Below the pieces are notes generated by a model. That model searched no databases and was not told the origin of the DNA. It was given only the letters and a program-made list of their open reading frames with translations. This document shows, in pieces, positions 6,973 to 13,393 of a stretch of 13,393 nt of DNA. Source of the DNA: CAZVXI01 sp964631295 (GTDB lineage Bacteria > Planctomycetota > Phycisphaerae > Phycisphaerales > SM1A02); assembly GCA_964631295.1 (NCBI GenBank), contig CAZVXI010000081.1:1-13393 (forward strand), given 5' to 3'. Numbering within the stretch: the stretch's first letter is position 1; each line of letters starts with the position of its first letter. A program made the translations under genes and the position numbers.

Positions 6973-9639
6973 TCACGCCGCCTCTGGGTGGGCGTGCTCG
7001 CCCATCTGCGCGTCGGGATGAATCTCGAGTTGCTGCTCTTCGCCTTCGATGAGCAGGTCCTGCACGGGTGTGCCTTCTTTGATCAGTTCGCCCTCGACCG
7101 TTCGCAACTCAACCTGCGGGTTCTTTCGCTCGTGTTCTTCGAGTTGTTTTTCAAGCTGCTCACGTTTTTCATCGTCGAGCTTGGTCCACGCCATGCGCCC
7201 TCGACATTTCGGGAAGCCCGAGCAGCCGAGCCATGGCCCGCGTTTGCCGCGTCGCAGGTTCATGTGCTTCCCGCACTTCTCGCATTCAAGGTCAGTTGCA
7301 ACTGGTGGAATCGCGGGATACTTGATGCAATCTTTCTTGTCGAGATTCACAACAAACTGTGTCTCGGGATAGTTTGCGGATGCGATGAACTTTCCGAATC
7401 TGCCTGTGCGCAGAATCATGTCTGAGCCATCTTCCGGGCAAACCATATTGACACGCTCGGGCAGGAGGGGGTGGCCTTCGCGGTTGATCGGTGCTGCATA
7501 GTTGCAGTCGGGATAGTTCGAGCAGGACAGGAAACGACCATTCTTGCCGAAGCGGTAGCAGGTGCGTCCGCCGCATTCCGGGCACTTGTACGGTGCCGGC
7601 TGAATCTCTGCTTTCGCATGGCTCATACTCTCGTGCGCATCTTCGAGCGCTGTTGAGAATCTGCCGTAGAACTCAGCGAGCATTTCCTGCCAGTTCTTGT
7701 GCTTTTCCTCGATGAGATCGAGTTGCTCTTCCATCTGCCGGGTGTAGCCGAGATCCATCAGTCGCGGGAAACCTTCGATGAGTTTGTCCGTCACCACTTC
7801 GCCAAGATCTGTTGCGTAGAAGCGGCGGCTGAGCTGCTCGACATACTGACGATCTTGAATCACCTGAATGATCGACGCGTAGGTGGATGGCCGACCGATC
7901 CCCTCTGACTCAAGCGCTTTCACAAGTGATGCTTCAGAGTACCGCGATGGCGGAGATGTGAAGTTCTGCGTCGCATCGAAACCAAACGGGTACGTCGAAT
8001 CAGCTTCGCTGAGTTCGGGCAAGGTCTGTTCATCGCTCGACGTCGGCACGCCTGTCACGCGATAGAACCCATCGAACGCAAGCACTCGACCGGTCGTCTT
8101 GAGTACGGCTCCGGTGTTCTTATCCGACCGCTCGAAGAGCATCGTCGTTGAATCCCACTTGGCGGGCGACATCTGGCATGCGACGTAACGCTTCCAGATG
8201 AGGTCGTACAACTTGTACTGCGCATCATCAATCTTGCCGCGGAGCGAATCCGGCCGGCGAGTCACATCTGTCGGGCGAATCGCCTCGTGCGCTTCCTGGG
8301 CTGCCTTGTTTGATGACGAATACGTGCGAGGCTTCTCGGGCAGGTACGTATTTCCGTAGGTGCGGTCAATGAACGATCGGGCCTGCTTGATCGCATCACC
8401 GGACAGATGCGTCGAATCAGTACGCATATAGGTAATGAGCCCGACCTGGCCTTCACCCTTGATCGTGACACCTTCATAAAGTTGCTGTGCAACGCGCATT
8501 GTGCGGCTTGCGCCCATGCTCAGCGAACTCGAAGCCGACATTTGCAGTGTCGATGTAATGAACGGTGCCGGCGGGTTGGACGTCGTCTTTTTCGTCTCGA
8601 TTGACTTGACGCGATACGTGACGCCGTCTGCAACTGTGCCGGTTACCTGGCGGAGTGTGCGTGCCGGCCCCTTGCCTGCGGGGTTGTCTTTCGCTTCGAT
8701 GTGCAGGTCGCTCAAGCCGACGGCGTCTGCTGCATCGCGCACATCGTTCGAGAGATCGCGTGGCTCGGTTGACTTGCAGCCAAGCTCGACCTTCCTGCCA
8801 TTGAGTTCAACAAGCTCAGCTGCAAACGCATCGTGCTCCGCCAGCCACGCGTTGCGCTGACGGATCGTCGGCGATTTGTCGTCTTTGTCATCCGAGTCAA
8901 CTGCAACGAACGTGTCCCACGCAGCGGCAAGCGATTGGCGTTTCGATTCATCGAGTGCAAGACGTGCGTTGATCTTCCAATACTCATCCGGCACAAATGC
9001 TGCAATCTCGCGTTCACGTTCAACGACCAGTCGCACCGCAACGGACTGTACGCGCCCGGCGCTCAGGCCCCGCGCGACTTTCTTCCAAAGCAGCGGCGAC
9101 ACCTGGTAGCCGACGATCCGGTCGAGAATACGCCGCGCCTGCTGCGCGTTCACCTTGTACTCGTCGATCGTGTGCGGCTGTTCGAACGCGCGGTTGATCT
9201 CCTGCTTCGTGATCGCGTTGAAGACGACGCGCTTGGCGACGGCAGGGTCGACACCGAGCACCTGCGTGAGGTGCCAGGCGATTGCTTCGCCTTCTCGGTC
9301 AAGGTCGGTGGCGAACCAGACATCGTCCGCCTGCTTCGCAACCTTCCGGAGGTCCGCCACGACCTTCTTCTTGTCTGAAAGCACCTCGTAGGTTGGCTCG
9401 AATCCGTTCTCGAGGTCGACGCCCGGCACAGGCTGCTTGGTGCCCTTGGGTGCCTTGCTCGGCAGGTCGCGGATGTGCCCGACCGAGGCGGCCACGACAA
9501 AGTCCGACCCGAGGTACTGGTTGATCGTCTTCGCTTTCGCCGGTGATTCGACGATGACGAGGTGCTTGCCGGAGGCGTCTGGCAGCGACCGTGACGAGGC
9601 CTTTTTCTTCCTGGATGTCTTCTTTTTCTTCGCTGCCAT
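6973..9639 (-). CDS. topA: DNA topoisomerase I (type IA)
   Basis: This type IA topoisomerase relaxes negative supercoils by transient single-strand cleavage. The 888-aa product has the full domain set. A Lys-rich N-terminal tail (residues 4-17) precedes the Toprim domain with VIVESPAKAKTI (catalytic Glu31) and DLDREGEA (acidic triad Asp112, Asp114, Glu116). The core includes LSAGRVQSVAVRLVVERE, and the active-site Tyr404 lies in GLITYMRTDS. The C-terminal part carries zinc-ribbon repeats: a complete one starting at Cys686 (CPECGG...CSNYPDC), a degenerate one around 734 that keeps only one Cys, and a complete one from Cys786 (CEKCGK...CSGFPKC). An acidic tail ends the protein. There is no Shine-Dalgarno before the ATG, and a TTGACA element lies upstream. 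It follows miaA on the same strand but probably has its own promoter. Confidence 0.97.
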   Translation of the reverse strand: MAAKKKKTSRKKKASSRSLPDASGKHLVIVESPAKAKTINQYLGSDFVVAASVGHIRDLPSKAPKGTKQPVPGVDLENGFEPTYEVLSDKKKVVADLRKVAKQADDVWFATDLDREGEAIAWHLTQVLGVDPAVAKRVVFNAITKQEINRAFEQPHTIDEYKVNAQQARRILDRIVGYQVSPLLWKKVARGLSAGRVQSVAVRLVVEREREIAAFVPDEYWKINARLALDESKRQSLAAAWDTFVAVDSDDKDDKSPTIRQRNAWLAEHDAFAAELVELNGRKVELGCKSTEPRDLSNDVRDAADAVGLSDLHIEAKDNPAGKGPARTLRQVTGTVADGVTYRVKSIETKKTTSNPPAPFITSTLQMSASSSLSMGASRTMRVAQQLYEGVTIKGEGQVGLITYMRTDSTHLSGDAIKQARSFIDRTYGNTYLPEKPRTYSSSNKAAQEAHEAIRPTDVTRRPDSLRGKIDDAQYKLYDLIWKRYVACQMSPAKWDSTTMLFERSDKNTGAVLKTTGRVLAFDGFYRVTGVPTSSDEQTLPELSEADSTYPFGFDATQNFTSPPSRYSEASLVKALESEGIGRPSTYASIIQVIQDRQYVEQLSRRFYATDLGEVVTDKLIEGFPRLMDLGYTRQMEEQLDLIEEKHKNWQEMLAEFYGRFSTALEDAHESMSHAKAEIQPAPYKCPECGGRTCYRFGKNGRFLSCSNYPDCNYAAPINREGHPLLPERVNMVCPEDGSDMILRTGRFGKFIASANYPETQFVVNLDKKDCIKYPAIPPVATDLECEKCGKHMNLRRGKRGPWLGCSGFPKCRGRMAWTKLDDEKREQLEKQLEEHERKNPQVELRTVEGELIKEGTPVQDLLIEGEEQQLEIHPDAQMGEHAHPEAA

Positions 9640-9692
9640 GTGTTGGGCCTATCGGTCATCAATCCCCCCGGCATGAAGCCGCGGCGCGAGGC

Positions 9693-9720
9693 ACGCTAGC
9701 GATCGGTCGGGTGCTGTCAA
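9693..9720 (-). promoter_or_regulatory. Candidate topA promoter overlapping the end of miaA
   Basis: On the minus strand a perfect -35 TTGACA (9720-9715) is followed 16 bp later by the weak -10 TAGCGT (9698-9693), giving a 5' leader of roughly 47 nt before topA. The -35 hexamer includes the miaA stop codon (TGA, 9719-9717). Confidence 0.4.
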
Positions 9721-10712
9721 GAACGCGTGGATGCTTGTGAAGATTGCTCCGGGCCTGAAAATGGCTGGCCATGGAGCTTGTTGTACCATTCATTTATTGA
9801 TGTAAGTGCTTGCATTGTAGCACTTTGTGTGCTCGAAGCGGGGCAGTCGATCCAGATCGCATCAGAATGTGTTCGAAATCTGCGAAGCCAGGTCCTTTGC
9901 TGCTTGGCGTAGCGGCGGGTTTTGATCTTGATCTGCTCGATCGCCTCATCCATCGTCATCTCGCCGCGCATGGATGCGAGGATTTGCTTGTAGCCGAGAG
10001 CTTCGCGCGCAAGTGGGCCAAGTTTGCCCTGCTCATGCAGGGCGCGCACTTCATCCACGAGGCCGCCCGCGATCATTTTTTTCACCCGAGCGTTGATGCG
10101 GCGGTTGATCTGCTCGACCGGCCAATCCAGCCCGACGATGAACACGTTGTCACGCTGTTTCGGTTCAGCCCACTGGCCCTGAAGTTGGCTGATCGGTTTG
10201 CCTGTCGCGCGGTGGACTTCGATCGCGCGCATGGCCCGTTTGCGATCGTTGAGATGAATGCGCGCAGCCGCTTCGGGGTCGATGTGCCCGAGTTCCGCTT
10301 TCAGGTCGTCAAGCGACCATTTCGCGAGTTCTGCCCGCAGGGCTTCATCGGGCGGCGGGCCGTCGAACATCCCTTCGAGCAGCGCCTGAATGTAGAGGTT
10401 GGTCCCGCCGACGACGATCGGCACGTTGCCGCGCTTCGTGGTGTTGTTGATGGCTTCATCGGCGAGACGCAGCCAGTGATCGACACTGAAGTCGCTTCCG
10501 GCCGGGTCGGCGATGTCGATCAGGTGATGCGGCGCCTGCCGCTGTTCGTCGGGCGTTGGTTTGGCGGTGCCGATGTCCATGCCGCGATAGACCTGCATGG
10601 AATCACAGCAGATACACTCGCCAGCCACGTGATTCGCCAGCGCGATCGAAAGCGCGGTCTTGCCACCAGCAGTCGGGCCGAGTATCAGGATGATGGGCGA
10701 CGGAATAGGCAC
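9717..10712 (-). CDS. miaA: tRNA dimethylallyltransferase
   Basis: MiaA transfers a dimethylallyl group from DMAPP to N6 of adenosine 37 in tRNAs that read UNN codons, producing i6A next to the anticodon. The 331-aa product fits the family. It has a P-loop GPTAGGKT at 12-19, CDSMQVYRGMDIGTAKP from residue 36 with the conserved Asp37, then HHLIDI, VGGTNLYIQALLEG and REALGYKQI near the C-terminal half. The start is a GTG at 10710-10712 (PIPSPIILILGPT follows) without a convincing ribosome binding site; the adjacent ATG at 10714 is out of frame. It is divergent from pgk with a 52-bp gap and ends inside the topA promoter region. Its substrate DMAPP derives from the MEP pathway that includes IspG, also in this window, though the two genes are not clustered. 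Confidence 0.95.
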   Translation of the reverse strand: MPIPSPIILILGPTAGGKTALSIALANHVAGECICCDSMQVYRGMDIGTAKPTPDEQRQAPHHLIDIADPAGSDFSVDHWLRLADEAINNTTKRGNVPIVVGGTNLYIQALLEGMFDGPPPDEALRAELAKWSLDDLKAELGHIDPEAAARIHLNDRKRAMRAIEVHRATGKPISQLQGQWAEPKQRDNVFIVGLDWPVEQINRRINARVKKMIAGGLVDEVRALHEQGKLGPLAREALGYKQILASMRGEMTMDEAIEQIKIKTRRYAKQQRTWLRRFRTHSDAIWIDCPASSTQSATMQALTSINEWYNKLHGQPFSGPEQSSQASTRS

Positions 10713-10753
10713 ATCTCGATGCTATCCGCGTGGGACCGATGCGCGACGTTTCC

Positions 10754-10759
10754 TATACT
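10754..10759 (+). promoter_or_regulatory. Candidate -10 element of pgk (leaderless layout)
   Basis: TATACT, identical to the -10 of the promoter at 5096-5101, ends 5 nt before the pgk ATG. Standard spacing puts transcription start at or next to the A of ATG. No good -35 hexamer is seen (TGGGAC at 17 bp), and there is no Shine-Dalgarno sequence. Confidence 0.4.
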
Positions 10760-10764
10760 CGACC

Positions 10765-12033
10765 ATGGCCACGCAGACAACCAGTGACGCACGTGCGAGC
10801 GCCGGGACACGCATCCGCAAGAAGACGATTCGCGATATCGACCCGGCTGGTCAGGCCGTGCTCATCCGCGTGGACTTCAACGTCCCGCTCGATGGTGAGG
10901 GCGCCATCACAGACGACCGCCGAATCCGCATGGCATTGCCGACGATCGCAAGTGTGATCGATCGCGGCGGCCGGGCGATTCTGGTGAGCCATCTCGGCCG
11001 ACCGGGCGGCAACGGGTACGAATCCGAGTTGACGCTCGCGCCGATTGCGGAACGACTATCGCAACTGCTCGGCGATGATGTCGGTGTGCACTTTGTCGCG
11101 GGCGAATGCACATCAGATGAATCGCGTGAGGCGGTGGAACAGCTCGAAGACGGCGAGGTGCTGCTGCTTGACAACCTGCGATTCTTGCCGGGCGAGAAGA
11201 ACGGCGAGGCCGAGTTCGCAGCGAAGCTGGCCGCGTACGGCGACATCTACTGCAACGATGCGTTTGGCGCGGCCCATCGCAATGATGCATCCATGCTTGC
11301 GGTGCCCGAAGCGATGACAGGCAAGCCTCGCGTAGCGGGCCTGCTGCTTGAAAAGGAACTGACGTATCTCTCGGGCGCGTTGGCTGACGCCGAGCGGCGC
11401 GGGACCGGCTTCATCGCGATCCTCGGCGGGGCGAAGGTGTCGGACAAGATGGGCGCGCTGCGCAACCTCGCGGGCAAGGTCAACGACATTTTGATCGGCG
11501 GGGCCATGGCATATACGTTTCTCAAGGCCCGCGGTGAGTCGGTCGGCGGGAGCCGCGTGGAAGAGCAGATGCTCACGGAAGCCGGGACGATGCTCGGCGA
11601 AATCGAGGAATCAAGGACACGCATCCACTTGCCGAGCGATCACCGGTGTGCGCGGGAGTTCTCCGCGGAGGCGGAGCGGAAGACGTTCGCCGATGCGATC
11701 GAAGACGGCTGGATCGGGCTTGACATCGGCCCGGCGACGCGCGAGGCGTTCGCGACAGTGATCGGATCCGGACGGACGATTGTCTGGAATGGGCCGATGG
11801 GAGTGACTGAGATGCCGCCATTCGATGCAGGAACGAAGGCGGTGGCGGAGGCGATCGTGGCTGCCACCGATGGCGGGGCAGTAAGCGTGGTGGGCGGGGG
11901 TGATTCCGCGGCTGCGGTCGAGCGGCTCGGCTTGGCGGAGCGATTCAGCCACGTGTCGACTGGCGGCGGGGCAAGTTTGCAGATGCTCGAAGGCCGGTCA
12001 TTCGACAGTGTGGGTACTCTGGATGACGCCTGA
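10765..12033 (+). CDS. pgk: Phosphoglycerate kinase
   Basis: This cytosolic enzyme of glycolysis and gluconeogenesis transfers a phosphate between 1,3-bisphosphoglycerate and ADP. The 422-aa protein has both lobes. The N-lobe shows VDFNVPLDG at 36-44, SHLGRPGG with His76 and Arg79, LLLDNLRFLPGEK and NDAFGAAHR. The C-lobe nucleotide site has ILGGAKVSDKMG, GPMGVTEMPPFDAGT from 343, GGGDS at 377-381 and STGGGASLQMLEG. Residues 1-18 before KKTIRDID are longer than usual for the family. An earlier start in the same frame would run into the miaA coding region, so the ATG at 10765 is preferred; a TATACT ends 5 nt upstream and there is no ribosome binding site. No other glycolytic gene is adjacent. 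The downstream thioredoxin gene has its own 172-bp leader and need not be co-transcribed. Confidence 0.97.
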   Translation: MATQTTSDARASAGTRIRKKTIRDIDPAGQAVLIRVDFNVPLDGEGAITDDRRIRMALPTIASVIDRGGRAILVSHLGRPGGNGYESELTLAPIAERLSQLLGDDVGVHFVAGECTSDESREAVEQLEDGEVLLLDNLRFLPGEKNGEAEFAAKLAAYGDIYCNDAFGAAHRNDASMLAVPEAMTGKPRVAGLLLEKELTYLSGALADAERRGTGFIAILGGAKVSDKMGALRNLAGKVNDILIGGAMAYTFLKARGESVGGSRVEEQMLTEAGTMLGEIEESRTRIHLPSDHRCAREFSAEAERKTFADAIEDGWIGLDIGPATREAFATVIGSGRTIVWNGPMGVTEMPPFDAGTKAVAEAIVAATDGGAVSVVGGGDSAAAVERLGLAERFSHVSTGGGASLQMLEGRSFDSVGTLDDA

Positions 12034-12205
12034 TTGGGTCAGATCAGAGCGGTTCAAGGATTTTTTTCGCGATTTCGGCGATTTGGGGGGAACACCAGCC
12101 CCCTCAGACCGTTTCATAAGAGTACCGGGTTCGTCCGCGAATCGGGGCCGGTGGCCTTTCTCGCCACCGTGTTGGATGAGAACTTTTCCACGTGAGGATT
12201 GCGGC
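12034..12205 (+). other. Intergenic leader upstream of the thioredoxin-like gene, with two hairpins
   Basis: This 172-bp gap has a T7 run at 12061-12067 that is not preceded by a strong stem. It also holds a G5/C5 hairpin (12086-12090 with 12099-12103, 8-nt loop) and a perfect CGGTGGC/GCCACCG stem-loop (12149-12155 with 12163-12169, 7-nt loop). GAGGA at 12194-12198 is the ribosome binding site of the next gene. Neither hairpin is followed by a T-run, so neither reads as a standard terminator for pgk. I see no convincing promoter. Confidence 0.5.
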
Positions 12206-13249
12206 ATGCGTATCACGACATTGATGACCGGACTCTTGTTGGCCCTTTTGATTGCCGTCCCGGCTTCTGCTCAGCGGCAGGATCTCAAGGTTGGCTCGAA
12301 AGCACCGGGCCTCGACATCGAGGAATGGGTCAAGGGCAACGAGACCACGATCCAGGAAGGCAAGGTGTACGTGATCGAGTTCTGGGCGACCTGGTGTGGC
12401 CCGTGCAAGCGATCCATCCCGCACCTGACCGAGTTGCAGGAGAAATATCAGCGCAATGATCTGACGATCATCGGCGTGAGTGATGAGAAGGTCGATGTCG
12501 TCAAGCCGTTCGTCCAGCAGATGGGCGACCGCATGAACTACACCATTGCGGTCGACCGGCGCAACACGACCAAGCGGCAATGGTTCCAGGCAGCGGGGCT
12601 GCAGGACATTCCCGCTGCGTTCATTGTCGACCGCAAAGGCGTCATTCAGTGGATCGGCAACCCGCTCGACAAGCAGTTTGATGATGTTCTTTTCCAAGTT
12701 GTTCGAGGCCGCTACAACGCTCGTCTGTACCGCCAGACGAAATCGCTGCGTGAGGCAATCGATCGCCAACGCACACTTCGCAACTACAGCCAGTCGCAAC
12801 AACTGCTCGATGAACTCATCGCGATTGACAACCATGTCTTCGCACCGTTCGCATTCGACAAGTTCGAGATCATGCTCGTCGACGAAGGCGATCGCGAAGC
12901 TGCGTATGAGTATGCTGCAGAGATGCTGGTGCAGTTTGCCGGCGATGCTGAGTTGCTCAGCGACTTTGCCGAGTACATCGCTGCCAGTTCAGAACTGACC
13001 GATGACCAGCGCGACCTCGACTTTGCCATGCAGGCGGCGAATGTGGCTGCGCTGGGCTACGCGGCCGACGAACCTGCCGCGTACGCAGTCAAGGCGCTCG
13101 TGCACTACCACCGTGGCGAGCTTTCAGATGCGATCGCCCAGGCCCGGAAGGCGTACTTCGTGGCTGACCCTGAGTTTAAGCCGCAGTATGAATCGATTCT
13201 CCGCCGTTACCAGCAGGCAGCTCGCCGAGCCTCAAAGATTGACGGCTGA
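12206..13249 (+). CDS. Exported TlpA/ResA-like thioredoxin-fold protein with helical C-terminal half
   Basis: This is a 347-aa extracytoplasmic thiol-disulfide protein. The ATG at 12206 has GAGGA 7 nt upstream and opens a Sec signal peptide (core LLLALLIAVPASA, cleavage near residue 22-23). The thioredoxin domain follows: VGSKAPGLDI, then YVIEFWATWCGPCKRSIPHL with the redox pair Cys64/Cys67, and the cis-Pro loop DIPAAFIVDRKG. This matches the TlpA/ResA branch, whose members usually reduce or maintain thiols outside the cytoplasm. From about residue 175 onward there is a helical region (for example SQQLLDELIAIDNH, AAYEYAAEMLVQF and AYAVKALVHYHRGELSDAIAQ) resembling TPR-type helix pairs, probably for protein contacts. 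The frame stays open upstream into pgk, but the signal peptide and ribosome binding site fix the start. The exact substrate is unknown. Confidence 0.88.
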   Translation: MRITTLMTGLLLALLIAVPASAQRQDLKVGSKAPGLDIEEWVKGNETTIQEGKVYVIEFWATWCGPCKRSIPHLTELQEKYQRNDLTIIGVSDEKVDVVKPFVQQMGDRMNYTIAVDRRNTTKRQWFQAAGLQDIPAAFIVDRKGVIQWIGNPLDKQFDDVLFQVVRGRYNARLYRQTKSLREAIDRQRTLRNYSQSQQLLDELIAIDNHVFAPFAFDKFEIMLVDEGDREAAYEYAAEMLVQFAGDAELLSDFAEYIAASSELTDDQRDLDFAMQAANVAALGYAADEPAAYAVKALVHYHRGELSDAIAQARKAYFVADPEFKPQYESILRRYQQAARRASKIDG

Positions 13250-13306
13250 TACCCAAGTGGATTCTTGGGATTCGCTCGGCCGGCAGGCCGACAGCCCGAG
13301 TATCAG
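13246..13306 (+). other. Three-way-junction-like RNA fold at the gene end
   Basis: CTGATAC (13246-13252) pairs perfectly with GTATCAG (13300-13306). The enclosed segment holds two perfect hairpins: CCAAG/CTTGG (13253-13257 with 13264-13268, 6-nt loop) and TCGGCC/GGCCGA (13276-13281 with 13286-13291, GGCA loop). The outer stem includes the stop codon of the thioredoxin-like gene (13247-13249) and shares its last two bases with the terminator stem, so the two folds compete slightly. It may be a 3' stabilising element, a 3'-derived small RNA or a regulatory leader; its function is unknown. Confidence 0.5.
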
Positions 13307-13348
13307 GCCGCGGCGCTCATCCAAGAACGTCGCGGCCTGTTTTTCTTT
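13305..13348 (+). terminator. Intrinsic terminator
   Basis: AGGCCGCG (13305-13312) pairs with CGCGGCCT (13331-13338). The stem extends inward by one G-T wobble and two further pairs, giving 11 pairs around a 12-nt loop. It is followed at once by GTTTTTCTTT (13339-13348), a textbook Rho-independent terminator on the + strand, 55 bp after the stop of the thioredoxin-like gene. Confidence 0.88.
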
Positions 13349-13393
13349 GATCGTCTGCTCACAGGATCAGAGATCGCGCCGGTCGGGTGGGCA

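Noticed and set aside
9810..10787. A 325-codon open frame on the + strand across miaA
   Set aside because: It is antisense to a gene with all MiaA motifs and runs past it into the pgk start region. The product shows no domain and there is no ribosome binding site.
12058..12070. T7 run after pgk as an intrinsic terminator
   Set aside because: No stable stem ends directly before it. The nearest pairing (CTGAT/ATCAG) is only 5 bp and about 15 nt away.
12104..12835. A 243-codon minus-strand frame antisense to the thioredoxin-like gene
   Set aside because: The + strand has the signal peptide, WCGPC motif and ribosome binding site. The reverse frame has no recognisable features.

Overview
The window is a stretch of bacterial chromosome with moderately high GC. 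It carries core housekeeping genes (ispG, topA, miaA, pgk) mixed with genes for exported proteins that I do not recognise. The gene mix, a secretin with a very long C-terminal tail, several exported proteins of lineage-restricted appearance and the overall protein style suggest a Planctomycetota member, perhaps Phycisphaerae. That assignment is an inference from style; no marker gene proves it. I see no tRNA, rRNA, CRISPR array, transposase or attachment site.

Layout. (1) 189-3002 (+): an outer-membrane secretin with a lipoprotein-type signal. (2) 3041-4312 (-): ispG of the MEP isoprenoid pathway, convergent with the secretin. Just upstream on the same strand is a TetR-family regulator (4368-4970), with a perfect 17-bp dyad between the two. 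(3) 4971-6955 (+): a small accessory island of lower GC. It begins with a sigma70-like promoter and a 17-codon mini-ORF that has a strong ribosome binding site and contains five perfect copies of the heptamer CATACCG. A 120-aa secreted protein with ten cysteines follows, coupled by an ATGA overlap to a 443-aa exported, mostly helical protein. (4) 6973-9639 (-) topA and 9717-10712 (-) miaA, in the same direction. (5) 10765-12033 (+) pgk, divergent from miaA, with a -10 element so close to its ATG that the mRNA may be leaderless. (6) 12206-13249 (+): an exported TlpA-type thioredoxin with a helical C-terminal half. It ends in a three-way-junction-like RNA fold followed by a strong intrinsic terminator (13305-13348).

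How the genes relate. topA, miaA and pgk look like independent housekeeping units placed side by side. ispG may be under local control by the adjacent TetR protein. The 5073-6955 segment behaves like one transcription unit and is the best candidate for something undescribed: a repeat-bearing mini-ORF, a disulfide-rich secreted protein and a coupled exported partner. The exported thioredoxin near the end of the window acts in the same compartment as cysteine-rich proteins, but nothing in the sequence links the two directly.
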